From Hyaloscypha bicolor E (taxonomy: Eukaryota; Ascomycota; Leotiomycetes; Helotiales; Hyaloscyphaceae): DNA of 64,000 nt. Position 1 is the stretch's first letter, and each line of letters opens with the position of its first letter. This document shows positions 10,587-20,265 of this stretch, piece after piece. Made by a program: the position numbers and the translations under genes. Location of the stretch: contig NW_020194684.1 in NCBI RefSeq assembly GCF_002865645.1, forward strand, positions 1,581,308 through 1,645,307, written 5' to 3'. The notes beneath the pieces are model-generated. The model was not told the DNA's origin and ran no database searches. It saw only the letters and a list, made by a program, of their open reading frames with translations.

Positions 10587-12382
10587 ATGATACCAGAAAC
10601 CCCATCCAGGGTGGATGACGGGGTCCATAGCCTTCACTTGACCACGATCATGACCACGGCGTCAACGCCTGCAACCCCCGGCCCCTCGACTCCAACGACA
10701 GTCAGGACGTTTCCTCTCGACCAAGTGAAGATCAGCGATCTCGATGAGGATATCATACCACCCGATAGACCGAAGAGTACGCCGTTCCCTGAGCCTGATC
10801 TGCTTGAAGGGGACATTCAATGTTCACTGCGGCCAAATGGTTCAGAGCGCCAGGATGATTACCGTATTCATTCCCTCCAGGCCCCTCAGTCAGAATCCTC
10901 GAGCTCAGCGCTTAACGACTTGCCTACCGAAATCCACGAGCAAATACTCGACCACCTGTCCGGAGTCAGATCGTCAGCCTCGTCACGGACAACTGCGGGG
11001 AAGTCAAAAGCACTGCGGGGTTGGGGTACTGCTTTGAGACACTCGAGACGTCGCGAGGTCTCGGAATTGGCGCTTGTCAGTAACAAATGGAGGGAACTCA
11101 TACAAGACCGGCTTTATCGTCACTTAAAGATTAAGGGAACCCGGGAATCCGTGGAGCAATCGATGTATTGGTTCTGCATGCATCCACACCTTCGTCCCTA
11201 CGTCAAACATATTGAGATATGGTTCCCCGTCTTCCAACAGAAGAATCCGGCTTTTGATCGCACTCTTCGCATTCCATTGACAACCCCAGATCGCTCTACT
11301 TTGATTCGATCTCTTGCGAACCTAGCAGATTCTGGCAACGCCATCAGCTACCAGTCGCCATCGAACAATTGCACTTTAGAAGAGGTTTTTGCCTTTATTC
11401 AAATGACATTCGAAGAGGCTTGCATTTTAACATTAGAAGGGGGGGAGAGAAAGAAGCCACCCATGGTCCGACAATTCGTCGGCGACGAGAGCTTCTCACT
11501 TCCGTTATTGGAAAAGATTCGAACATTGGTCTGCAAAGGTCAGTGGAATATTATCAGATCATTCGAGGATTTCCAGAATATCGCGCTAGCACTACCGAAT
11601 CTCCAAGAGTGGCATGGATCATACGCAAAGCCCAAATCGAAGAGCTATATTTCAATGGCTACCATTCTCCCGAAACTACCCACGAACCTCACCCATCTCA
11701 ATATTTGTCTTGAGGCCGATTATCGTAGGGAAGCAGTCTCCCCTCTCTTTTTCAAGAAAGTTGGTCTGAAGACACACTTCTGCGTGGACATGGCAAAGGC
11801 AATTCCAACATTGGAACATCTCGTATATACCGGTCGAGTCTGCCACTCGTTCTTCGACAATGCAGCAAAGCTGTCTAATCCTAGGGAGTCGCGACTCAAG
11901 AGCGTTGACCTGATTATCAAGAATATTTGCCGGCCAACTTTTCTCTGGAACGATGGATCAGGCATTACAGATATGGCGTTCATTCTTGCATTCGAGGCTC
12001 TAGTTCTCTCTGGAGTTAAATCATTGGATAGATTGTCAGCGTTGGACTTCCTGCGAATCCGCTTTATCGATCTTGGTATGTTTCAAGGGTTCGAGGTTTT
12101 GAAATTGCGCCACTAACAACCACAGAATCACCCCTTCCAGCCCTGAACCCCTATTTCAACCTCAACCACAACCAATGCACCGGCATCTGGAGCGACGCGA
12201 TTGTCGATGCCCTTGCCAGAACCCGGCCAAAGGCTTCCTTTGTTGAGAAATCCGAAAATCTAGGCGACATTGGGTTCAAGGACGGACAATTACTCGGCTC
12301 GCCCGTCTTCTCGAAGACACGACCCCTGTCGGTCAAAGTCTCGAGTTACATGTCTCTATCCGGCGGCATTACAATCAACTAA
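10587..12382 (+). CDS. F-box protein
   Basis: Two exons, 10587-12075 and 12126-12382, encode 581 residues. The 50-bp intron runs GTATGT to CACAG with a CACTAAC branch site, and splicing restores the frame into a second exon ending at TAA 12380-12382; reading through the intron stops early. Residues 1-105 are low-complexity (Thr, Pro, Ser, Asp). An F-box follows (LNDLPTEIHEQILDHL, then VSELALVSNKWRELIQDRLY), with a Ser/Arg-rich insertion of about 30 residues between its halves. The remainder has the pattern common in fungal F-box proteins that describe a fold with conserved aromatic pairs (YVKHIEIWFPVF), and no catalytic motif. Probably an SCF substrate adaptor; target unknown. Confidence 0.8.
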
Positions 12383-13179
12383 CAGCAACCCGTGTATCCC
12401 GCAGCGCCATACCGAAAATTGTCGGAATTCTGTGTGATTAATTTGCGTTCATGTTTGGTATTATCATTGGTCCTTATTTGGCGGGTATCTGTAGGAATAA
12501 ATAATTTCCGAGGAGTTTTATGGCATGTTATGGTGCATAATGAATGGTTGGTAGCGATGGAGTTTGCTGGCATATGGAGGGCGTTCTCTATCATAAAAAG
12601 CTGGCATTTGCGGCGAGGGGTGCATAATGATTTATGATGGGATGGGAGGGAATGAATCGCATCGTAGCTTTTGCGCTATGGTAGGCTTTTGCAATAATAC
12701 CAAATTGAACGTTAGTACAATCATATGTGTCGTGAAACTATACCCTTGATCGAGAATTTGCATCACACCCAGCATCCAGGACAACATCAATGTACCAAAA
12801 CTCGTTGAGACATTCAGTGCGATTTACGCAGTACACCAAAACTCTTTTGGAGGAAGTTCACCAAGATCCAGAGAAATGAGGTAAATGTCTCGAGAAAAGT
12901 GAGATGAAACTGGCTTTTCATTCGATATGAGAACCTAGACTTTATGGTTTTAATGTCCCTGATGACTTCAGACGATCAATACGCGAGTGCCCTCTGATTC
13001 CCATGGAGGCTCTTACATTTTCCTTATAAATTCAGAGTCGTTGAATCTCAGGGGAGTAAAGTGGTGGGCGATGTGCAGAATCCCCGAGTTCTGAGAATTC
13101 ACACAACGCCGTAAGAGAATCTCCATGTACTATAACTGTTAGAACACTGAAGTGATGCTCAACTAACATTGTTTTCAAA

Positions 13180-13203
13180 CACACACACACTCTCTCTCTC
13201 TCT
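13180..13203 (+). repeat. (AC)n(TC)n microsatellite
   Basis: A short compound dinucleotide run: alternating A and C followed directly by alternating T and C, in a gene-free interval. Confidence 0.9.
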
Positions 13204-13686
13204 AATTAAGCAATAGTGTCAATGTTCCAAACTCTCTGGGACATTGAACCGACATGTAACAAAGATTCAAACCTATGAAATTCATCGCGAGATTGCGGCA
13301 GGAGAAGTATAATGTACCAGTGACCTTTGAAACATTCAGCTGATGTGCAACAAAAAATCCACTGGAAGGAGTGAGCATGATGTGAAGTTGTTTACAGTGA
13401 ATTAGTCACTCGAAAATGGGGGGAGGCGAAGTGGCTTCCTTTATAAGACTACTCACTTTCAACTTGTCATAAAGTGCGTGTTCTCCTTCTCAGATTATGC
13501 CTCCTATGCGTATTTCTTGATCCTTCATTTGATTAAAACCCCGAGAAAGGACTAAAACAATATCTTTCTTGGGCTACTGTCTTCACTCTACTCGGTTGAT
13601 TAACCAAATATAGGAACTAAATAAACTCAAGTTCATCGGAAGAATCTTGGCACAAAACATGGTGAGATTACCTGAGATTATAACCA

Positions 13687-13705
13687 GGGGGGGGGGGGGG
13701 GGGGG
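13687..13705 (+). repeat. Homopolymer of 19 G
   Basis: An uninterrupted run of 19 G in gene-free DNA. Such runs are prone to sequencing and assembly length errors, so the exact number is uncertain. Confidence 0.85.
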
Positions 13706-14505
13706 TTGTTTATAAAGGACTTCTTTTCCAAAGTTCACGAAATGGCGAAGGTTTGTCTGTCTCCGCAAGTGTTGAATATTTGATATCCTCACATTAAATT
13801 CTTACTCGAAGTGAAAGCCCCTGAAAGAATGAGAACAATGAGATTATCTCCCTGAATTGATATACAATATTTATTGGAACAATTCCACTAAATCATAGCA
13901 CAAGTCTATCGACAAGGGTTTGAGAATAGACAATGTGTATTCAACCCATTCAGAGTCACCCGAGAAACTGACACTAGCAGCTATTGACGGACCCGATGTT
14001 GAGATCAACATCTTCTTCTCCCACAGGACCCCCGAACTCGCTTGAGACAACGAATCAAGCAGAGCAGCGGCGTGCGGTTGATTGCGGAACTAGCCTCGAC
14101 CCTTTTACCTGTTTGGAGAAGCAAGAAATTCTGCATTCCAGTACCATACCGCCATACCGCCATGCCTGGATGTTCCGAGTCCACTAGGACAATCTCTATC
14201 ACTGGGGTGTTTCAACCTAACTCCTCGGAATTTCATCTCACATTGTACTGCTGAGATTTCACTCTTTATGAACTTTTATTTGCCCGCCGATCTATTCACA
14301 TCTGATATTACCTAGGCCAAGCCATATCGCTCAGCTAATAACGCCTTGAAGTATCCTCCATAAAGCAAGAAAACAACGCAAGGAGGGAAGCCAGAGGCTA
14401 CCATATGCATATCGTAAAGAAACCATGCTCCGTAACGTCATATCGCAATGCCTCATGAACAACCGGAAAAAGTAGCTACGCCCAGATCCGCCAACTGCCC
14501 GAAAT

Positions 14506-15403
14506 TCAGACCGTGTACTTGGCCTTCGCACGCGTACTGCCGCTGTGTGCACTGTCTGTGTGTCCAGAGAACTCGACAGCTTCAGCAGCAGGCAGCTTCA
14601 AGACTTCCTTGAACTTCTTGCCGATGTTCATGAGAACCTCCTTGCCCTTCTCCGTGGATCGACCCTTTCCGCCTGCAACGTCGCCGTCTCCGCCACCAGG
14701 GATGCTCTTGCCAATTGTGCGGGTCCAGACACCAATGCGGTAGAAGCCCTTTCGGACGTTAACGACGACCCCCATGAGTTCCCCGTCGTCTTCATCCTCG
14801 AGAGTCTCGCCGATAGCTGCAAGCATGACGTGGAGCCACAGCTCGTCGATAGGGATGCTCCGCTTGTCCTTGAATTGGTATGACCACTTCCCGCCGTGCT
14901 TGTTTTGGATGTCCTCCCATTCTGGTCGGACGCCTTCCTTGAAGAGATGGTAGTCGGATTTGAGAGCGAGTTCCGAGACGGGTGCGATGTTGTTCTGGGA
15001 AGGATGTTAGTTTTGAGACAGTATATTGGAGCAGTGAAATGGCATACGTAGACACCCCAGAATTCCTCTACCGAGTTGAATGTGATGACTTCCTTCAGCA
15101 AATCGTTCCAGTTATCACCCTGAGTGGAAATGTTAGCGTAATGGCAGTGGAGGTGACGCGGCGCAAACTTGCCTTGCCACTCGGTGGCTTGGTGAACCAC
15201 AGAGTCCACTTGTGCATCAACGGATGCTTGACATTGAAGTTGTCCTTATCGTGGAAAACGGTGATTTGCTCTTCGCCTGAGCTCTCTCCGTTGGGGTTCT
15301 TGTTTTCGTCGTGCCCGTCTGGGGAGATGGGAATTGTTGAGAGGTCGACGGGGGACGAGGGCTTGTCGCCGTTGGCAGGTGCGGAAGCAACAACTGCTGC
15401 CAT
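14506..15403 (-). CDS. eIF4E: Translation initiation factor eIF4E (mRNA cap-binding protein)
   Basis: Three exons, 15403-15173, 15119-15048 and 14994-14506, encode 263 residues. eIF4E binds the 7-methylguanosine cap and recruits eIF4G. Visible hallmarks are the HKWTLWF start of the fold, SVEEFWGVY, PEWED, the ELWLHVMLAAIGE helix and the RIGVWTR segment, giving the conserved set of tryptophans that includes the cap-stacking pair. Residues 1-55 are a disordered acidic leader and the last 25 or so are a Ser/Lys tail. A glycine-rich insert (GGGDGDVAGGKG) follows the last Trp region. The first intron (15172-15120) starts GCAAGT, not GT; no GT donor keeps the frame. The second (15047-14995) is ordinary. 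Confidence 0.95.
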
Positions 15404-16204
15404 GATTACGACTGTGTGAAGATGAGTTAATAGGAAGAGGTGAAGGTCGCAGGTTGGAGAGGTGGCGCAAAGGTTGTTGGTGGGAAGCAGGAGTGTGCCT
15501 AGACAAAGTGAATGTGCTCGGCAGTCAAGACGATTGAAAAGAAAGTCAGACGGTAGTCTGTTCGGAAGCTGACAGTGTGGCGACTATTGCTCCAGGCAAT
15601 GTGTCGTCTGGGAAGAGGGCGGTGCGGTTTGAGGGCAAAAGGTTGTTTGAGTTGCGAGTTGCGCCTTCCTTCTGAAAATATTGAGAGTCGCGCGCTTGGG
15701 AGCTGCTTCCAATCAACTCGAGGGATCTAATCAGCCACGTGATCAAAGAAAAGGGGTACTGTACTGTAGCGGCAGAAGCCCTGCCAGCAACACAGCAAGA
15801 GAGTTTTGTGAGTCGAGTGTGGGCCCTCCCTGCCTCACTCTGGGGAGTTCGTAAGTCACTTTACCCTGTATGTTTCGTTGACTCGGCGTTTCTTCAATAG
15901 GGAGGGAGAGCTGGAAGATGACATCGGGACAATTCAATAATGACTCGAGGTTTCCAGAGCCGAGCACTTTCTATTTAATATGTATGGATTAGTTTTCACC
16001 TTGCACCCATGAATAAGAGAAATCAGGAATGTTTCTATTCCACAAATGAAAAAGTTCTCGAATCTATTTCTGTCTTCTCTTATTGCTTTATACGCCCCGA
16101 ACGCCAACGCTGAGCCCTATGCAGTGATCCGTGAAGATGCAGACTCTAGAAAATTCGCTAAGCCAGCTGTAGTCCGAAACCACCAGCCAAATACAATTAT
16201 TCCC
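15404..16204. other. Promoter side of eIF4E and 3' side of Mpv17 gene
   Basis: About 800 bp. The left part is the presumed eIF4E promoter and leader. A CACGTG lies near 15736. No other gene is supported. Confidence 0.4.
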
Positions 16205-16846
16205 TTACTGGCTATTCAAGTAGCTGAGATAGCAGTTCCAGCCCAATGAGACAACATTGACGACCAGGACTCGGTGATGCAAGGGAACCAACTTGAAGTT
16301 GATGGCCTGGACGAATGGCCAAACCATCCAATTCTTTGTCAGGGCGGTCCAGTAGCTCTTCTCCAGCTTTTCCTTCGGGCTTGTACCCTCCATGATGGCC
16401 ATACTGCTCAGGAAGACGAACAAGTTGGTGCCAGCAAATATTCCTTGATCACAAGCAACTCTGGCAAGGATTTCAGTATTCTTGTTTTTGAGGATGACTT
16501 TGTTCTGCAAGAACTTAAACCAAGTTGTTGCAGCTGGACCGAAAATAGCTGTGGGAGATTGTTGGTTAGCGGTGGGAACGTCAACTTGAGAGTGCGAACA
16601 TACCTCCACCATACAAAGCCATCCGTCCCGAACGTGCGAGATCGTGATTTCGGAGCCCCTTCTTCTCAACCAATTGCTGTGCCATGGTATCTCCCGTCGC
16701 GAACAGCACTGCCGTTGTGATGCTCTGGGTTAGCAATGGGCGCGAGGCCAGCTTCATTTGATACCTAGTTCGACATGAACAATAAGTATTTTCCTCATTT
16801 TGGACATCAATTGATATTGGCAGAGCATCACGTACCATCGCAACAT
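16205..16846 (-). CDS. sym1: Mpv17/PMP22-family membrane protein (Sym1-like)
   Basis: Three exons, 16846-16836, 16764-16604 and 16548-16205, encode 171 residues. The first coding exon is only 11 nt (ATGTTGCGATG), giving the start [18 protein letters not shown], which matches the family's amphipathic N terminus. Further family signatures are the [14 protein letters not shown] helix, the [13 protein letters not shown] segment and the C-terminal [19 protein letters not shown] and [11 protein letters not shown] parts. The family has about four membrane helices; Sym1 is an inner mitochondrial membrane protein needed at stress temperatures, while relatives are peroxisomal, so location is inferred. 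The introns of 71 and 55 bp are GT-AG. The length is normal for the family. Confidence 0.92.
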
Positions 16847-17234
16847 CTTTGCAATTTTTGTTTTGCTCCAGAAGATGGTTGTTGTCTGGAGGGAAATTTA
16901 GTGCATCAAGATATCGTCAGCTCCAGAAATAATAATACTGTCCCTCCGCTGTGTGGCTTGCATGGGGTCGGCAATCATCCCTTTATGGCATAGCGTCGGT
17001 AATCTCGATGTGGGATTCCGTCATAAGCAGAGAAAGAGGCTTGGATTTTGAAGCTCACGTGTGATGAATGCTCACTGAAGTGAGACATCCAGGAACAATC
17101 TTCTGGGAATTTCATTTCCGCACATGTCAGGTGAATAGAGAAGTGGGGTTTGAAGCAAATTGATGACATTGAAATATGAGGCAACCCCCACACTGCCAAA
17201 TCGCTCAGCAGTAAGCCCAGTATTTTGCACTTTA
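16847..17234. other. Intergenic region between tandem minus-strand genes
   Basis: About 390 bp between the Mpv17-family start and the end of the translin-family gene. It should hold the Mpv17 promoter. A CACGTG-type core occurs near 17058 (CTCACGTGTG). No gene seen. Confidence 0.4.
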
Positions 17235-18203
17235 TTAATAGCTCTCTACTGGCGGTGCTCTGTCATCTGCTAGGTCTGGAACCCATCCCTTTGGTCTCTC
17301 TCTGCCACGAATGATCATTCCGTACACCGCAGTTTCAACCTTCTCTACACATGTCTTCATGACCTCCATCTTCTTCTCCACGTCCTTTCCTAATCCCGTC
17401 CCCCCACACGAGGTCGTATCCAGGGCCTCGAAAGCAGTCCGCAGCACCCTCAAATCCATCAAGATGTCACGCTCCTCTGCAAAGTTCTCACCAGATTTCG
17501 ATCCAGGTAGCGTCCCAGTTGTAGCCATTGTCGTAATAGCAAACCTCATAAGCTCCCCAACCAAGTCAAAGATTCCCAGCACGTAGTCATCACCAGTCAG
17601 ATCAACACCTGCAGGTAAAGTCTTTGAAGCCTCCTCGAGCGTGATTAACTTCTGAGTCCGGAGGTAATGCTCGAATGAGATTGCTTCCATAAACTCCTGG
17701 ATGCCAGGCGAGATTTGACGTTGATATCTCCATGCGTTAATGCCAGTGAGGTCTGCAGCGATGGACTCAAACTGTATTCGCATCCCAGCACCACGATCTT
17801 TGATCTCTGTTGCAATTTTGGGAGGGATGTCGCTCTTCAATGTCCGCACTCTGATTCGAGTTAGCGAGGACGAGCTGTATGCACGTGATGTTTACCTTTG
17901 CAAGGAGAAAATACTTCGTAAAGTTAGCTTGAAGACCTTGAGCGAAGGCCGGAGAGATGCTTACATCTTCTTACTCGCCGCAGTGATATCTCTCGAAGCC
18001 TTTATAATGCCTTCTCTCCGGTCATGATGCTCATCCAACTCGTCTCGGAACGACTCAAACATCGGCATGAACGGCGAGGCCGCTACCTCCTTTTCTTTCT
18101 CAGCGCCATCACGATGTCTCTTAACAGCTGGCATTTGACTCGACCTGCGGGACAGCGATTCCACCCCAGATGTTGGATCTCGATGAGGGATGGAAGCTGA
18201 CAT
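17235..18203 (-). CDS. Translin-family protein, TRAX (translin-associated factor X)-like
   Basis: Three exons, 18203-17965, 17913-17896 and 17850-17235, encode 290 residues. The protein carries the TRAX signature FRDELDEHHDRREGIIKA, followed by ASRDITAASKKIIFSLQR, the GINAWRYQRQISPGIQEF loop, SFEHYLRTQKLIT and a helical C terminus. TRAX pairs with translin in the C3PO endoribonuclease, which acts on small RNA passenger strands and tRNA fragments. The middle exon has just 18 nt and supplies residues IFSLQ, so it is easily missed by gene finders. The introns are 51 and 45 bp. An in-frame ATG at 18287 could extend the N terminus by 28 residues; the inner ATG is chosen because the extension lacks family resemblance. 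Confidence 0.9.
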
Positions 18204-18402
18204 GGTGCTGTGGAGTCGAAAATAACAGGGATTCAGCCGAGCGCAGCCTTCAAATCTCAGCCACTCCGTAACCGACCTCAAACTCATCAGGAGACCCCCG
18301 TGATTTCAACCTTCAACTCAAGCCGACATGCAGAATTCACTCGGGTCCTGAAGCCACCTATTTTGATCTACTCTTCGCTTACCGCGGCTCTTGCCAGTCA
18401 CA
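18204..18402. promoter_or_regulatory. Shared head-to-head promoter of TRAX and Gpi14
   Basis: Only 199 bp separate the two start codons, so both leaders and core promoters must fit here. No TATA box was seen. Confidence 0.5.
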
Positions 18403-19865
18403 ATGGCGGGTTTCTTCTCCTCTCCGGTCCTGGTCTTCTCCTCCGCCATCGCCTTAAGGACCAGCTTCTTCTTTTATGGCCTCTGGCAAGACGCCAACTC
18501 GCCCATGAAATACACCGACATTGATTACTACGTCTTCACCGATGCAGCTCGATTTGTTTCCCGAGGAGGTTCACCCTATGAGCGAGAAACATATCGATAC
18601 ACACCATTGTTAGCATGGATGCTCTTACCCACGACGTGGTCAGGCACGTTGTTTTCGTTTGGCAAGGTGCTTTTTGCATTCAGTGATATTGTTGCCGGAT
18701 GGTTGATTGTGCTGGTTCTCGTGAATGGGAAGAAGATGTCAATGGAAAGAGCACTGAAGTTTGCCAGTATCTGGCTCTTGAACCCGATGGTTGCGACTAT
18801 CAGCACGAGAGGGAGCTCAGAGGGGTTACTGGGGGTGATGGTCATTGCTCTGCTATGGGCAATTACGCAAAAGAAGATTGCTCTAGCAGGAGTTTTATTA
18901 GGTCTCGGGGTTCATTTCAAGATTTATCCTTTCATCTACGCGCCATCTATTATCTGGTGGTTGGACGATGAACATATCGGGTCGCCCAACCCAGCACGAA
19001 AAGCTGGAGAAAGCAGGAGTCTGGTCACGATCGCCAAGAACTTCCTCAATGAGGCCCGGATGGATCTTACCGTCACAAGTCTCCTGACATTTCTCCTCCT
19101 CAACACACTAATGTATACCAAGTGAGCGCCCCCGTCTTTCCTCCTTCCCGAAGTCAGCTGATCTCATACGTCTAGATACGACTTCCCCTTCATCCAACAC
19201 ACCTACCTCCACCACGTAACCCGCATCGACCACCGGCATAACTTCTCCCCCTACAACACGCTCCTATACCTCTCTTCCACCTCGCCCTCTACCCACACAG
19301 TAAAACTCGAATCCCTAGCTTTCATTCCGCAATTATTCCTCTCCGCCTTCGCTCTCCCTCTCCTGCTAGCAAAGAAAGATTTACCCTCGACAATGCTAGC
19401 GCAGACTTTTGCCTTTGTGACGTTCAATAAAGTGTGTACAAGCCAGGTATGTCGCTCCTGCCCTTCTTTTTCTAACCACCCCCCCTCTCCAAACAATCCC
19501 AAAACCGCGGAAGGCTAATAAGAACGTTTGGGAAGTATTTCCTCTGGTACACAATCCTCCTCCCCCTCTACCTCTCCATAACCAGTTGCACACTCCTCTC
19601 CTCGCCCCGCACCGGCCTCTTAGCCCTCGCTCTCTGGGTGGCAGCCCAGGTCCTGTGGCTTCAGCAAGGTTTCCAGCTTGAGTTTTTAGGGAAGAGTACT
19701 TTTGTTCCTGGGCTATGGGGCGCGGGGTTAGCGTTCTTTGCTGTCAATTGCTGGATTTTGGGGGTTGTGGTTAAGGATATCGGAAATATTGGGAATACAG
19801 GTGGACAGGCGAAAGGAGTAGGTGAAAAGGTGACCAAGAGAGGGGAGGGGAAGGTTGTTCAATAG
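18403..19865 (+). CDS. gpi14: GPI mannosyltransferase I (Gpi14/PIG-M)
   Basis: Three exons, 18403-19121, 19176-19446 and 19536-19865, encode 439 residues. The enzyme adds the first alpha-1,4-mannose to the GPI anchor precursor in the ER lumen, using dolichol-phosphate mannose. The PIG-M hallmark YTDIDYYVFTDAARF with its luminal acidic residues is at about residues 38-52, followed by GGSPYERETYRYTPLLAW. Many hydrophobic helices follow, with the LNPMVATISTRGSSEG and GVHFKIYPFIYAPS signatures, HHVTRIDHRHNFSPYN after the first intron, and CTSQYFLWY formed across the second. The introns are 54 and 89 bp. The start is the first ATG; an upstream in-frame TTG is not used in eukaryotes. The tail is glycine- and lysine-rich and poorly conserved. 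Confidence 0.95.
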
Positions 19866-20265
19866 GATCAAAAGTAAAATTGAGAGGAGTAATGTGTTTA
19901 GGAAGTTGAATATTATAAGTGCTGAATTTCTCCATTCTTTGGATGTTACGAGATAACAATACACAGGGATGAGAGTGAATATGACATTCAAAGAATTTCG
20001 CTACATATTCTACCTAATATTCCAAGGATTCTGGTACGTTGAGACTATCCGGAAGTCGCGAGTGAATATGGTACGAGAAGAGAATTGTTGCGTATCGCTT
20101 CGATGTTTCCTAAGCCATCTGGTGCATTGAGATTATTAGGGAGGCACCATCCCCACTACAAACAAGCTGATTATTCTGTTCGTATTTGCTATAAGCTGAG
20201 TGGTGAAGACATGTAAGTTACATTCTAAATTTAGTAATGTACACTCTAAATTTTTGCCCCAATTC
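19866..20265. other. Convergent 3' intergenic region
   Basis: About 400 bp between two converging genes, moderately A+T-rich, presumably holding both polyadenylation regions. No gene seen. Confidence 0.45.

Larger units (their letters stand above)
12383..14505. other. Gene-free interval with diverged internal repeats
   Basis: More than 2 kb without a credible gene. A motif of the form AATGT(A/T)CCA, about 15 bp, then ACATT recurs near 12789, 13219 and 13310 in diverged copies, suggesting decayed tandem duplication. The interval also holds an AC/TC microsatellite and a 19-base G run. Its composition is normal, not RIP-like. The right end is the 3' side of the eIF4E gene. Confidence 0.45.

Noticed and set aside
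16046..16249. 67-codon plus-strand frame with a signal-peptide-like start (MKKFSNLFLSSLIALY)
   Set aside because: It overlaps the coding end of the Mpv17-family gene on the other strand, has no cysteines or family resemblance, and lies in an expected 3' region. A small secreted protein is not excluded but is unsupported.
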